A stretch of 43,243 nucleotides of DNA from Candidatus Poribacteria bacterium (GCA_009839745.1 VXPE01000017.1:1-43243); one strand, 5' to 3'; positions 33,140 through 41,909 are shown, counted from the first letter of the stretch. Notes: generated by a model from the letters alone, not told the origin. Numbers and translations: made by a program.

Positions 33140-34864
33140 TTAGCAAGCACCACACTTCTTACAAACGGTCGTATCGCATTCACTCGTCGTGAACCCTTTT
33201 TCGTGTTTATGGAACTCAAGTTGTAGGAATTGCGGTTTAACGTTAAGGTCAAGGTGGTCCCAAGGATTGGTTTCATGCAGCGGGCGTTGACGTGTCGCGT
33301 AAAAATGTGGGACTAATTCGTGTTTGCGGAAGGCTTGGTTCCATGGCATCCCGTGTGCAAGCTCGAGGATGACTTTTCCGAGTCGCCGATCGCCGCGTGC
33401 GAAGACAGCCTCTTGATGTGCGAGTCTGGCACTGGCGGAACCAACTTTGATGCTACCCAGTCGATTAATTTCGCGTTTCAGGAAATCAAGTTTTCGGGAG
33501 ATAGTTTTCGGGGGTTCCATCGCTACCCACTGGAAAGGTGTATGGGGTTTTGGCACCATGGGTGAAATCGTAAAGTGGATACGCGCTATTTTTCCTGTTC
33601 GTTTCGCGTGGGGGAGAACTATAGTTCGCATCTCCTTTGCCATATCGACAATGGCTTCCACATCTGCTGGTGTTTCATGAGGAACACCGATGAGGAAGTA
33701 TAGGCGAAGGTTGAGAATATCACGTTTCAATGCTTCCTCAAACACATAGTAGAGGCGTTCACGTGGAATAGCTTTATTAACAACCTTTTGGAGTTCTTCA
33801 GTCGCAACTTCTGGCGCAATGGTGATGGTCCCTTGTTCACTGTCTGCAAGTGCGTCGAGCAGCGGCGTGCGAACTGTTTCGGCGCGCAGTGAAGCGCAGG
33901 AGATCCGAAAGCCACGTTCAACGAGTCCTGTAGCGATTTCATCGATGTGCGGATGATCAGAAATCGAGGCACCGACGAGTCCGATTCTGTCTGTAATGCC
34001 GCGTGCGCGTTCTGCAAGTGCCAACGTGCTTTCTACAGAACGATGTCTCGGCCATCGGCGGGCATAATCTGCAACACAGAAACGGCACTGCCTACCGCAC
34101 CCGCGCACGATTTCAATGAGATGTGCATTTGCGAATTCGGTGTTGGGGGTGTGGATGTGCGTGCAGGTTTCGACATCATCAAGTTTTGGGACCGCGCCTG
34201 CGCGAATCTGAGCCGATACGCCGGGCTTCGGGGAGACGGCATCAATCGTCCCGTCTTCGCGATAGGTTACGTCATAAAAATGTGGGACGTAAAGCCCGGG
34301 AACAGTTGCGAGTGTTTCGAGTAATTCGCGCTTCGGTGCACCGGATCTTTTCCACGCATCGAAATGTGCCATGAGTTGGTGGATGATAAGTTCGGCTTCC
34401 CCGACGACGAAAACGTCAACAAAATCGGCAATCGGTTCTGGATTGTAGGCGATATTAATGCCACCCGCAATAACGAGTGGATCCCATTCCGTTCGTGCCT
34501 CGGCAAGGGCGGGGATGTTCGCCAATTCTAACGCGCGAGGAATGTTCACATAATCTGATTCAAAGGAGACTGAAAACCCAATGATGTCAAATTGGTTCAA
34601 AGGGGTCTGCGTTTCAAACGAGAAAAGTGCCTTTTTTTGAGAGGCAAGTTTCCGCAGATAATTAGGTTCAGGGATAAAAACGCGTTCACAAGCGGTATCT
34701 GGTCGGTTGTTAAGCGTCGTGTACATAACCTGCACACCGAGACTTGACATACCGAGGGCATACGTGCTCGGATAGACGAGCGCGAATTTGTTAGGTTTTC
34801 TGAAGTTATTATGTGCGCCGTGTTCTTCACTGCGCAAGTGTTGATAATGTTGATGTAGATTCAC
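33140..34864 (-). CDS. B12-binding-like radical SAM protein (TIGR03960-type)
   Basis: Radical S-adenosylmethionine enzyme with an N-terminal B12-binding-like domain, 574 aa from the chosen start. Seen: FALVYPSTYALGMSSLGVQV, VAGGINIAYNPEPIADF-type core, GEAE, the [4Fe-4S] motif C-G-R-Q-C-R-F-C (about 256-263), and a C-terminal Cys cluster C-D-T-T-V-C-K-K-C-G-A-C that may hold another cluster. Family role is not settled; possible methylthio or methyl transfer chemistry. The start is GTG 34864 with GAGG five bases before it: the longer frame to 34990 reads through a nine-base hairpin and looks non-coding. Confidence 0.85.
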   Translation of the reverse strand: MNLHQHYQHLRSEEHGAHNNFRKPNKFALVYPSTYALGMSSLGVQVMYTTLNNRPDTACERVFIPEPNYLRKLASQKKALFSFETQTPLNQFDIIGFSVSFESDYVNIPRALELANIPALAEARTEWDPLVIAGGINIAYNPEPIADFVDVFVVGEAELIIHQLMAHFDAWKRSGAPKRELLETLATVPGLYVPHFYDVTYREDGTIDAVSPKPGVSAQIRAGAVPKLDDVETCTHIHTPNTEFANAHLIEIVRGCGRQCRFCVADYARRWPRHRSVESTLALAERARGITDRIGLVGASISDHPHIDEIATGLVERGFRISCASLRAETVRTPLLDALADSEQGTITIAPEVATEELQKVVNKAIPRERLYYVFEEALKRDILNLRLYFLIGVPHETPADVEAIVDMAKEMRTIVLPHAKRTGKIARIHFTISPMVPKPHTPFQWVAMEPPKTISRKLDFLKREINRLGSIKVGSASARLAHQEAVFARGDRRLGKVILELAHGMPWNQAFRKHELVPHFYATRQRPLHETNPWDHLDLNVKPQFLQLEFHKHEKGFTTSECDTTVCKKCGAC

Positions 34865-34945
34865 TGTTGCCTCAAGTATAGTAGAGTTTACTTGAAATAT
34901 GCTCGTAAGCAAAAGGTCGATGCTAAAAAAGTGAAAAAGCGATGC

Positions 34946-34980
34946 ACGCCGCACGATGGTATGAAAACACGGTGCGGCGT
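34946..34980 (-). terminator. Nine-base GC-rich hairpin between ftsZ and the radical SAM gene
   Basis: Arms ACGCCGCAC and GTGCGGCGT (34946-34954 and 34972-34980) pair perfectly around a 17-base loop. On the minus strand T-rich sequence (GCATCGCTTTTTC) follows. It may terminate read-through from the division cluster or attenuate the radical SAM gene. Confidence 0.55.
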
Positions 34981-35004
34981 TAGTTTTCAAGGAATCTCAA
35001 TCAA

Positions 35005-35026
35005 AAATTTCGGGGTTACGAACCCC
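35005..35026 (-). terminator. Terminator after ftsZ
   Basis: On the minus strand GGGGTT-CGT-AACCCC (35012-35026) is followed by GAAATTTTTGA, about 45 bases past the ftsZ stop. It is the natural end of the division cluster transcript. Confidence 0.65.
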
Positions 35027-35071
35027 TCCGACAAGGATCAGAAGCGATAGGAGTTGATATAGAAGTCGTTC

Positions 35072-36346
35072 CTATTTATCGTTCCCCCGTCTTTTTTGAA
35101 CGCGCAGAAAAGCCGGAATTTCCCAATCTGTTTCACGCTGCCGCGAGCCTTGAGCTCTGCCTCGGGCGGGTTTCTGCGGGTTATTTTGGGGTCGGTTATC
35201 CTCCTCTATAGGAGGTTCAACATTTGCGCTTGCCCCACGCCTCGGAATCCTGGGTCTATCGGATTGTGTTCTGGCGATCCTTGATCTTGCCCGGCTTGGA
35301 CTGGGTCTACGCTGTTCAGAAGTCGCCTGGGGCTGCCTTTGATAGGTGTCTGTGTCATCGAGGCCATAGCCTCCGCCTTCAGTGGAATTAAATCCTGTTG
35401 CGATGACGGTTACAAGGACTTCATCGCCGAGTTCCAATTCATCTTTATAAACAAGTCCAAAAATAATTTGTGCCTCGGGGGCTGTATCTTGAATGACCCC
35501 CATAGCTTCATCGAGTTCGTGCATCATGAAATCCGGCGGTGCGGTTATATTCACGATCATCCCGACAGCACCCGCAATATTAGTTTGTTCAAGGAGAGGA
35601 GAACTGATGGCTTGTTCTGCGGCGATTTGGGCGCGGTTGTCTCCCGTCGCATGCCCCATGCCCATCAAAGCACTTCCTGCGTTTCGCATGATAGATTCAA
35701 CGTCGGCAAAGTCAACGTTAATTTCGCCGGATTCTGTAACGATGTCAGATATACTTTTAACGCCATGTAAAAGAATCTGGTCTCCCATGCGAAATGCTTC
35801 TCGAATTGGGAGTTTCCTGTCCATAGTATCGATGAGACGCTGGTTTGGTACGACGATTACGGAATCAGCAGCAGCTCGGAGTTCTTCGAGTCCTTCTTCG
35901 GCGGTGGCTGCGCGGCGTTGTCCCTCAAAGTTGAAAGGACGTGTCACAACCCCGATCGTCAGGGCTCCACGTTCTTTTGCTTGTGTAGCAATGATGGGTG
36001 CTGCGCCGGTACCGGTTCCACCTCCCATACCTGCGGTGATGAAGACCATATTTGCATTCTCTACGATAGTTTGGAGATGTTCTCTGTCTTCTTCGGCGGC
36101 TTTTCTGCCAATGTCGGGGTTTGCCCCGGAACCTAAGCCTTCGGTCGTGTTAACGCCAATTTGGATTTGAGTCGCACCCCGGCAGGTCACGAGTGCTTGT
36201 TGATCTGTATTGACGGCATAAAATTCTATGCCAGTAAGTCCTGCTTCAATCATACGTTTGACAGCGTTTCCACCTGCTCCACCCACTCCAATGACTTTAA
36301 TCCTGGCGCGTAGACTTTCAAATTCTTCCTGTTCAAATTCTATCAT
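35072..36346 (-). CDS. ftsZ: Cell division protein FtsZ
   Basis: Tubulin-like GTPase that forms the division ring, 424 aa. Seen: IKVIGVGGAGGNAV near the N-terminus, the tubulin signature G-M-G-G-G-T-G-T-G-A-A-P (about 106-117), NVDFADVESIMRNAG with catalytic acidic residues (T7 loop), and a variable Arg/Pro-rich linker (about 325-400) ending in a conserved tail D-W-E-I-P-A-F-L-R. That tail binds FtsA and other partners. ATG 36346 is chosen; in-frame TTG 36358 is the alternative, and neither has a strong Shine-Dalgarno site. It has its own strong promoter at 36465-36493 and a short leader frame at 36362-36382. Confidence 0.97.
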   Translation of the reverse strand: MIEFEQEEFESLRARIKVIGVGGAGGNAVKRMIEAGLTGIEFYAVNTDQQALVTCRGATQIQIGVNTTEGLGSGANPDIGRKAAEEDREHLQTIVENANMVFITAGMGGGTGTGAAPIIATQAKERGALTIGVVTRPFNFEGQRRAATAEEGLEELRAAADSVIVVPNQRLIDTMDRKLPIREAFRMGDQILLHGVKSISDIVTESGEINVDFADVESIMRNAGSALMGMGHATGDNRAQIAAEQAISSPLLEQTNIAGAVGMIVNITAPPDFMMHELDEAMGVIQDTAPEAQIIFGLVYKDELELGDEVLVTVIATGFNSTEGGGYGLDDTDTYQRQPQATSEQRRPSPSRARSRIARTQSDRPRIPRRGASANVEPPIEEDNRPQNNPQKPARGRAQGSRQRETDWEIPAFLRVQKRRGNDK

Positions 36347-36361
36347 GTTGAATTTCAATTG

Positions 36362-36382
36362 CTATATGCAATGAGACAGCAA
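36362..36382 (-). promoter_or_regulatory. Possible leader mini-ORF before ftsZ
   Basis: TTG 36382 is seven bases after a perfect AGGAGG (36390-36395) and opens a six-codon frame ending TAG. It is in the same frame as ftsZ, whose own start lies 15 bases beyond the TAG and has no clear Shine-Dalgarno site. The overlapping ATTGC/GCAAT hairpin could bring the site closer. Speculative. Confidence 0.3.
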
Positions 36383-36464
36383 CCTAATTCCTCCTATCAT
36401 TATAGCCTCAATCTCCAGACCGAGGTTCCTTATTAACTTTCATGAATTCGCTTTTTCACATTAA

Positions 36465-36493
36465 ATTATACGCTATTAGCGAAGTTAAGTCAA
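36465..36493 (-). promoter_or_regulatory. Sigma70-type promoter of ftsZ
   Basis: Minus strand TTGACT (36488-36493), a 17-base spacer and TATAAT (36465-36470), between ftsA and ftsZ. It predicts a leader of about 110 bases and independent ftsZ expression. Confidence 0.8.
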
Positions 36494-36551
36494 GTGTTGC
36501 TAATAGTTTGGTATGAGACGGGGTTACCCTCTTAAATAATGTGGAGAACGT

Positions 36552-37778
36552 TTAATATCCAAACCATTCTTTGACACGCTGCAGAAATGAGCCAAAGGCG
36601 TTTCCTCTATAACGTGCGTTGTGGTCACGTTCTAACTGCCGCAAAGTCTCGCCGTAAAGGGCGAGTCCTATTCCTGTCGAGTACATTGGGTGGTTCACTC
36701 GGTCAGTCAAGCCTTGCAAACCGCGTGGGTATCCGATCTGGACGCGCAATTGGAGCATGGCTTCAGCGAGTTCTTGCAAACCATCCATCAGCGCAGTACC
36801 CCCAGTGAGGACGAGTCCACCTGGAAGTGGAATATTACCTAATTCGTCACCGATTGCGTCCAAGATTTCAGCCATACGGTATTCAATAATTTGGGCAAGT
36901 TCAATCCGGTTGATGAAACGCGGGGGTGTTGAGTCGCCCGCGACTGGAATGGATCGAGCTTCATCAGGGTCAATTAATTCTGTCCACGCGCAGCCCCGGT
37001 GAAGTTTAAGTGCATCCGCTTCTGGAAGGGTGACTTTTAGGTATTGCGCAATATCGTTGGTAACGTGCTGGCCGCCAACAGGAATTACGGCTGTATGTTC
37101 AATAGAATCCTCTTTGTAAATGATAATTTCAGTCGTTCCGTCACCGATATCAACGAGTGCAATGCCGACTTCACGCTCATCCTTTGAGATAGTGGCTTGC
37201 GTTGCTGCGAGCGGTGCGGCGACAAGCGTTTCAACTATAGGCACGCCTGCTTTTTCGATGCTATTGAGCAGATTCTGAATAGCTGTTGTGCCACCTGTAA
37301 TAATGTAGGCGTAAGCTTCAAGACGGGCGCCTGACATACCGACAGGTTCCCGAATACGACTCTGGGCATCAACGACGAAATTCTGTTGGAGTACATGCAG
37401 TATTTCCCTGTCTGCGGGAATGGAGATTGCCTTCGCAGCTATCATCGCTCGGTCAACATCGTCCTGTGAGATCTCGGTATTTGCTACAGAGACAACCCCG
37501 TGTGACGTTTGCCCAATAACATGTTCACCGGAAATACCGACGCAGACAGAGTCTATTTTTACGCCCGCCATCAATTCAGCACTGGAAATGGCTTTACGAA
37601 TCGCCTCGGCTGTTTGGTTGATGTCAACGACAACTCCCCTCCGAAGTCCTTCCGAAGTGGCGTGACCAACGCCGATAATTCCTATTTTGGGACTCTCGCC
37701 GTGCAGTGTATTCCCAACAACTACCGAAATTTTGCTTGAACCGATATCAAGTCCTGCGATAATATTTTGTTTTGGCAT
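36552..37778 (-). CDS. ftsA: Cell division protein FtsA
   Basis: Actin-like membrane tether for FtsZ, 408 aa. Seen: N-terminal phosphate-1 loop IAGLDIGSSKISVVVG, the SHS2/1C domain region (about 85-165, including ISQDDVDRAMIAAKAI), phosphate-2 block VDIGDGTTEIII, adenosine motif LVLTGGTALMDGLQE, and the C-terminal amphipathic membrane helix FLQRVKEWFG. Start ATG is about 13 bases after GGAGGTG. It sits between ftsQ and ftsZ as in most bacteria. Recruits the divisome at the cytoplasmic membrane. Confidence 0.95.
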   Translation of the reverse strand: MPKQNIIAGLDIGSSKISVVVGNTLHGESPKIGIIGVGHATSEGLRRGVVVDINQTAEAIRKAISSAELMAGVKIDSVCVGISGEHVIGQTSHGVVSVANTEISQDDVDRAMIAAKAISIPADREILHVLQQNFVVDAQSRIREPVGMSGARLEAYAYIITGGTTAIQNLLNSIEKAGVPIVETLVAAPLAATQATISKDEREVGIALVDIGDGTTEIIIYKEDSIEHTAVIPVGGQHVTNDIAQYLKVTLPEADALKLHRGCAWTELIDPDEARSIPVAGDSTPPRFINRIELAQIIEYRMAEILDAIGDELGNIPLPGGLVLTGGTALMDGLQELAEAMLQLRVQIGYPRGLQGLTDRVNHPMYSTGIGLALYGETLRQLERDHNARYRGNAFGSFLQRVKEWFGY

Positions 37779-37854
37779 TTAAATGTTTTCACCTCCTTCT
37801 TTAAATATCAAGGGGAACCGTAAACAGATACGGAGTCATGCTATAAGGATAGGA

Positions 37855-38829
37855 CTACCTGTTTTTGGCATAACCCCCCAAGTAGAGTGTATCTTGGTAC
37901 CTTACGTCCAAATATGGCTTTTGGGCACTCGGACTCTTACCAATAAGTTCAAGAATCTGAGTTCTATACTGTTTTAAAAGCAGGGCAGTATGATGAAGCC
38001 CGGATTCGAGGGCATCTCCAGCAAGCCATACAGGTATAGGCAGCGCATCAATCTGTAGCTGAATTTTTTGGAAATCATTTGCGTCAATAATCCGTATTTG
38101 TGCCGCAAGTGCTGGTTCCTGAAGTAGGACAGTTTTTAAAAGTGCTAATCCTAATTGAACCTCGCTGCTTTGAACGATAGTCCCAATTCTCGGGAGTTCA
38201 TTGCTCACTACCGAAAGTATTACCATCTCTTCAGGTATCCCTTCAGACCTCCATTGACCTGTTTCTTTAACCTCTATAGTTTTTAACACATGTCCTTCGC
38301 TATCTACCAAAAAAAACGAAATATCACCATTGCGTAGCGCACTGACAGTGAAGGGTTGGTTTCCTAATGTGTGTGCCTTGAGCATGTCCGCTTGCGGAGC
38401 GTTACTGACCCCCAGGAGCGCGAAAGGTTCACGTTCAGTGACTTCGATGGTGAGTACCCGCTTCATTACATGTTTAACGACATGAACTTCTTTAATGTAA
38501 CTTAAATTTTCCTTTAGATAGCGGGCTGTTTGTTCTTCGGAAGCCGTGACGATATTTTCTAACTTCTCGCCTAATACATCATAGATTTGTACATCAGTAT
38601 AGTGCATATTTCCTGAAAGTTCAAGTGAAACGTATTCAGCACTAAAGAAACCGAGCACTATTTTTCCCGCAAACGATAAAGTAACGATGACCGCGATGAC
38701 GAGAATTATACGCCGCCATACATATATTTTGGCGTTTGGATGTTTACCAAGCCGGCGTGCAGGCATGGAAGTCTGCCATGTGTATTCATTCCGCTTTTTA
38801 CCAATTTTTAAATGATTGAGTCTGGTCAT
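37855..38829 (-). CDS. ftsQ: Cell division protein FtsQ/DivIB
   Basis: Bitopic division protein, 324 aa. Seen: basic cytoplasmic N-terminus (about 1-38), one transmembrane segment (about 40-63, IILVIAVIVTLSFAGKIVLGF), a POTRA domain (VSLELSGNMHYTDVQIYDVL, ENLSYIKEVHVVKHVMKRVLTIEVTEREPFALL), and a beta domain with PRIGTIVQSSEVQLGLAL. Connects FtsA/FtsZ to the FtsB-FtsL complex and peptidoglycan synthesis. Identity rests on domain order and cluster position. The A-rich CATTAAAAA precedes the ATG and no Shine-Dalgarno site is obvious. Confidence 0.9.
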   Translation of the reverse strand: MTRLNHLKIGKKRNEYTWQTSMPARRLGKHPNAKIYVWRRIILVIAVIVTLSFAGKIVLGFFSAEYVSLELSGNMHYTDVQIYDVLGEKLENIVTASEEQTARYLKENLSYIKEVHVVKHVMKRVLTIEVTEREPFALLGVSNAPQADMLKAHTLGNQPFTVSALRNGDISFFLVDSEGHVLKTIEVKETGQWRSEGIPEEMVILSVVSNELPRIGTIVQSSEVQLGLALLKTVLLQEPALAAQIRIIDANDFQKIQLQIDALPIPVWLAGDALESGLHHTALLLKQYRTQILELIGKSPSAQKPYLDVRYQDTLYLGGYAKNR

Positions 38830-38917
38830 TTTTTAATGTATTGGCTTCTGAGCACTATTCCCCTATAAACATGCCAACCCTACAAGGTTCAAAAATGTAA
38901 TGGAACGGTCCCCGGCG

Positions 38918-40282
38918 TTAATCGTTTGAAAGTCTATTTAAAAGCGCGTGTCCTACTTTACTAATGTCCCCGGCTCCCAGTGTAATAACAATATCTTCTG
39001 GTTGTGTTATTTTCATCAAGAGGTCGGTAACTTCATCTGTATCTGGTACATAGAAGACATGACGATGCCCGTGTGATTGTATCGCTTCTGCCAGTTTTTC
39101 AGCCGTGACGTTTTCAATAGGTGCTTCACCGGCACTATAGATTGAAGTGACAATGAGCACGTCTGCCTGATAAAAAGAGCGAGAAAACTCATCTGCTAAA
39201 TCTCTGACGCGCTGGTATCGGTGTGGTTGAAAAACTGCGACGATACGCCGTTTATAACCTTCGCGCGCACCACTTAAGGCGGCTTTCAGTTTCGCTGGAT
39301 TATGTGCATAATCGTCAACGACGATGACGTTATTCGCTTCACCGAGAACTTCAAAGCGGCGATGGACTCCCTGAAATGACTCAAGCCGCTCCCGGATTTG
39401 ATCGAACGGAATATCAAGTTCAAGCCCAACGGCTATTGCTGCTAAGGAGTTAGAAATATTATGGCGCCCCGGCATTTTGAGGTGGATTTCGCCATATAGG
39501 TGTCCGTTTTTGCGAACTCGGTAACGAGATGTCGGACCTTCTGCGGTAATACCTTCAGCCGTCACATCCGCTCGCGTTTCAAGTCCATAAGTAATATAAC
39601 GCTTTTTCACACGCGGGATAAACCTCTGGATGTTCTCAGCATCTAAACAGAGAACTGCAGTCCCGTAGAACGGAACCTTATTGATAAATTTGAGGAAGGT
39701 TTCACCAATCTCGTCAACGCTACGGTAATAATCCAGATGGTCAGCATCGACTGACGTAACAACAGCAACAGTGGGATAAAACATCTCAATAGAGCCGTAG
39801 GCCTCGTCTGCTTCGACTACCATAACATCACCTTTGCCGCTTCGCGCATGACTGCCATTCATGAGTTTCCCGCCTACAACGACCGTCGGATCGAGACTGG
39901 CAAGGACTGTTGCAGTCATCGCTGTTGTGGTTGTTTTTCCATGTGTTCCGCTGACGGCGATGCTATAGCGCATGCGAGTAATTTCATTTAGCATCTCCGC
40001 GCCCCTGACGATTGGAATATTCTGCGTTTCTGCAGCGAGGAGTTCTGGATTGTCAGGTGGAATAGCCGGAGACATAACGATGACATCGGCACCCTGTATG
40101 TGTGAGGCTGCATGCTCATAATGGATAGTTGCCCCGCGTTCGCGCAAGTGTTCCGTCGTATATGATTTTTGGATATCTGAACCTGTTACGTGGAATCCAA
40201 GGTCCAGCAGGATCTCAGTGATGCCACTTAAGCCAGCACCTCCGATGCCAATGATATGGATGTGTCGTGTTTTTCCAAACAT
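38918..40282 (-). CDS. murC: UDP-N-acetylmuramate--L-alanine ligase
   Basis: ATP-dependent ligase that adds L-Ala to UDP-MurNAc, 454 aa, the usual size. Seen: Rossmann loop IHIIGIGGAGLSGI, VTGSDIQKS, ATP-binding S-G-T-H-G-K-T-T-T-T, VVEADEAYGSI, VTSVDADHLDYY, PGRHNISNSLAAI, VDDYAHNPAKL (Mur ligase His) and FQPHRYQR. Start ATG is preceded by AATTAAAAA with no strong Shine-Dalgarno sequence. murB and ddl, which commonly follow murC, are not here. Confidence 0.97.
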   Translation of the reverse strand: MFGKTRHIHIIGIGGAGLSGITEILLDLGFHVTGSDIQKSYTTEHLRERGATIHYEHAASHIQGADVIVMSPAIPPDNPELLAAETQNIPIVRGAEMLNEITRMRYSIAVSGTHGKTTTTAMTATVLASLDPTVVVGGKLMNGSHARSGKGDVMVVEADEAYGSIEMFYPTVAVVTSVDADHLDYYRSVDEIGETFLKFINKVPFYGTAVLCLDAENIQRFIPRVKKRYITYGLETRADVTAEGITAEGPTSRYRVRKNGHLYGEIHLKMPGRHNISNSLAAIAVGLELDIPFDQIRERLESFQGVHRRFEVLGEANNVIVVDDYAHNPAKLKAALSGAREGYKRRIVAVFQPHRYQRVRDLADEFSRSFYQADVLIVTSIYSAGEAPIENVTAEKLAEAIQSHGHRHVFYVPDTDEVTDLLMKITQPEDIVITLGAGDISKVGHALLNRLSND

Positions 40283-40476
40283 TTTTTAATTGTTCGTAAA
40301 GCGTTAAACCCCAGCGATTGGGTTCATAAGGGGTGTCGTTAAAGAGGCACCTGCGTATTTTGGCAGGCTGCCGTCATTTTTTATTCGTATTGGAAGTTAA
40401 AAACCTTTTACAACCTAAAACATGCACATAACTTAGAAGGGAACCACTGCGAAATGTAATCGAGCAGTGCCCAGAT

Positions 40477-41670
40477 TCAATTAATTGAGAAAATTGACTT
40501 GGCAATGGCATCGCTGGCGTCCGGTTTGCCAAGTGCTCGACTTGCGGTTACCATCCGTTCGCGTGTATTTCCCTCCAAGGTTATATTCGTTAGATTTTTA
40601 ACCAGGGTCTCTACTGTGAAAGTGCCTTGTTCAAGGACAACAGCCGCACCGGCTTCTGCAACGGTGTGAGCGTTTAAGACTTGGTTGTTTCCAGTTTGCG
40701 AAGGTAAGGGTATGAAGATGGCAGGGATACCGCATGCGGTAACCTCGGCAATAGTCATTCCTCCTGCTCGGCACACCATAACGTCTGCGATGCTATAGAT
40801 TTCCTCAACAGTATCGAAAAAAGGTTTAACACAGTATAAAAATTCCGAACCTTCAACTCGTGCTTTATTGTCTTGTATGAGAGTCGAGGTGGCGGTTCGC
40901 TGTGAAGCGAGTACCTCATCATACAAGTTTTGAACCTTTTCTACTTCCATGGCACCCGTTTGATGAACTATCTGGATCTGATCGGCATATTCGGCTAAAT
41001 GTGGCAACGCGGCTACCATTACCTCATTGATAGCATGGGCACCTTGACTCCCACCCATCACAAAGATAGTTTTCCGCTCTGGGTGCAACCCGAATTTTCT
41101 ATAGGTTTCTTGGCGCCTCGGGAATGCAGCGATAGCTGGACGGATCGGATTTCCTGTTATCTCTATACGTGTGGTTTGTCGAAACGCATTGCTCACGCGA
41201 ACCGATTCCATAGCAAGGTAGGCGACATCTGCCCATCGTGCCAATATACCGTTTGTTAAGCCGACAGAAGCATTCTGTTCTTGGATAGCAATCGGAATCT
41301 TACACAGAAGACCGGCTAACAGAACCGGACCTGAAACATATCCGCCCGTTCCTATAACGATGTCTGGTTTCAACGCCTTCATATATCGCAATGACTGAAT
41401 AAGTCCATGAAACGTCTTCCAAAGGGTGGGTAACCACTGTAAAGTGAGGCGACGCGGAAACCCTGCAGCCGAAATAGGCAAGAAGCGAAAGCCATGTTGT
41501 GGGACAAGCGTTGATTCCAACTTGTCCGAACCCCCAATGAACGCGATGTCTACAGTGGCATCCAAGCGTTGCAGTGCCTGAGCAATACCGATAGCCGGAT
41601 AGATATGCCCGCCTGTCCCGCCCCCCGCGATAACGATTTTTTTCTGGGGCACATGCCGTTGCAGTGCCAA
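40477..41670 (-). CDS. murG: UDP-GlcNAc:lipid II N-acetylglucosaminyltransferase
   Basis: Glycosyltransferase that makes lipid II from lipid I, 397 aa from TTG. Seen: N-terminal G-G-G-T-G-G-H-I-Y-P, GTGGYVSGPVLLAG, IQEQNASVGLTN, VMGGSQGAHAINEV, the donor-binding C-R-A-G-G-M-T-I-A-E, and IPLPSQTGNNQVLNA. The TTG at 41670 has no ribosome-binding site; the upstream cassette E places AAGG ten bases before an in-frame ATA (41697, nine codons further up), so translation may start there with AUA, giving M-A-E-T-D-D-R-S-L. Either way the enzyme is complete. Confidence 0.95.
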   Translation of the reverse strand: MALQRHVPQKKIVIAGGGTGGHIYPAIGIAQALQRLDATVDIAFIGGSDKLESTLVPQHGFRFLPISAAGFPRRLTLQWLPTLWKTFHGLIQSLRYMKALKPDIVIGTGGYVSGPVLLAGLLCKIPIAIQEQNASVGLTNGILARWADVAYLAMESVRVSNAFRQTTRIEITGNPIRPAIAAFPRRQETYRKFGLHPERKTIFVMGGSQGAHAINEVMVAALPHLAEYADQIQIVHQTGAMEVEKVQNLYDEVLASQRTATSTLIQDNKARVEGSEFLYCVKPFFDTVEEIYSIADVMVCRAGGMTIAEVTACGIPAIFIPLPSQTGNNQVLNAHTVAEAGAAVVLEQGTFTVETLVKNLTNITLEGNTRERMVTASRALGKPDASDAIAKSIFSIN

Positions 41671-41697
41671 TAAACTGCGGTCGTCGGTTTCTGCTAT

Positions 41698-41806
41698 TTT
41701 TAATTTTCCTTGCGGATTTTTAATTTTTCCTTGCGGTTCGGTCAGGGCATCTGAACTTTCGATGTTCCTTTCCGTTTATCCGCCCTCCATTTCATTACGG
41801 GCTACA
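41698..41806 (-). repeat. Leader cassette copy E, upstream of murG
   Basis: Minus-strand order: arms GCCC (41799-41802) and GGGC (41782-41785) with loop GTAATGAAATGGA, then GGATAAACGG, a spacer, CTGACCGAA and two tandem blocks: CCGCAAGGAAAAATTAAA (from 41736) and CCGCAAGGAAAATTAAAA (from 41715). The second ends just before ATA 41697. Confidence 0.75.
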
Positions 41807-41829
41807 GTTACGAAATTAGTTGAAGACGG

Positions 41830-41860
41830 CAGCTTGCAACAACGGCGCAAGCGGATATGA
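41830..41860 (+). repeat. Cassette hairpin, copy F (hairpin part, plus orientation)
   Basis: Arms GCTTGC (41832-41837) and GCAAGC (41847-41852) with loop AACAACGGC, then GGATATGAG. Compared with copy D the stem pairs C-G and T-A have changed together, supporting a conserved structure. A related but weaker hairpin CCTGC/GCAGG lies at 40350-40368. Confidence 0.65.
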
Positions 41861-41909
41861 GAAAAAAATGTCAATGAACCAATTGCCTCGTTTAACGCCT
41901 TGCGAATAA

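Noticed and set aside
34865-34990. N-terminal extension of the radical SAM protein
   Set aside because: The extension reads through a perfect nine-base hairpin and carries no family motif.
35493-36170. 225-aa plus-strand frame opposite ftsZ
   Set aside because: It is a long antisense shadow of ftsZ with low-complexity Ser/Pro/Ile composition.
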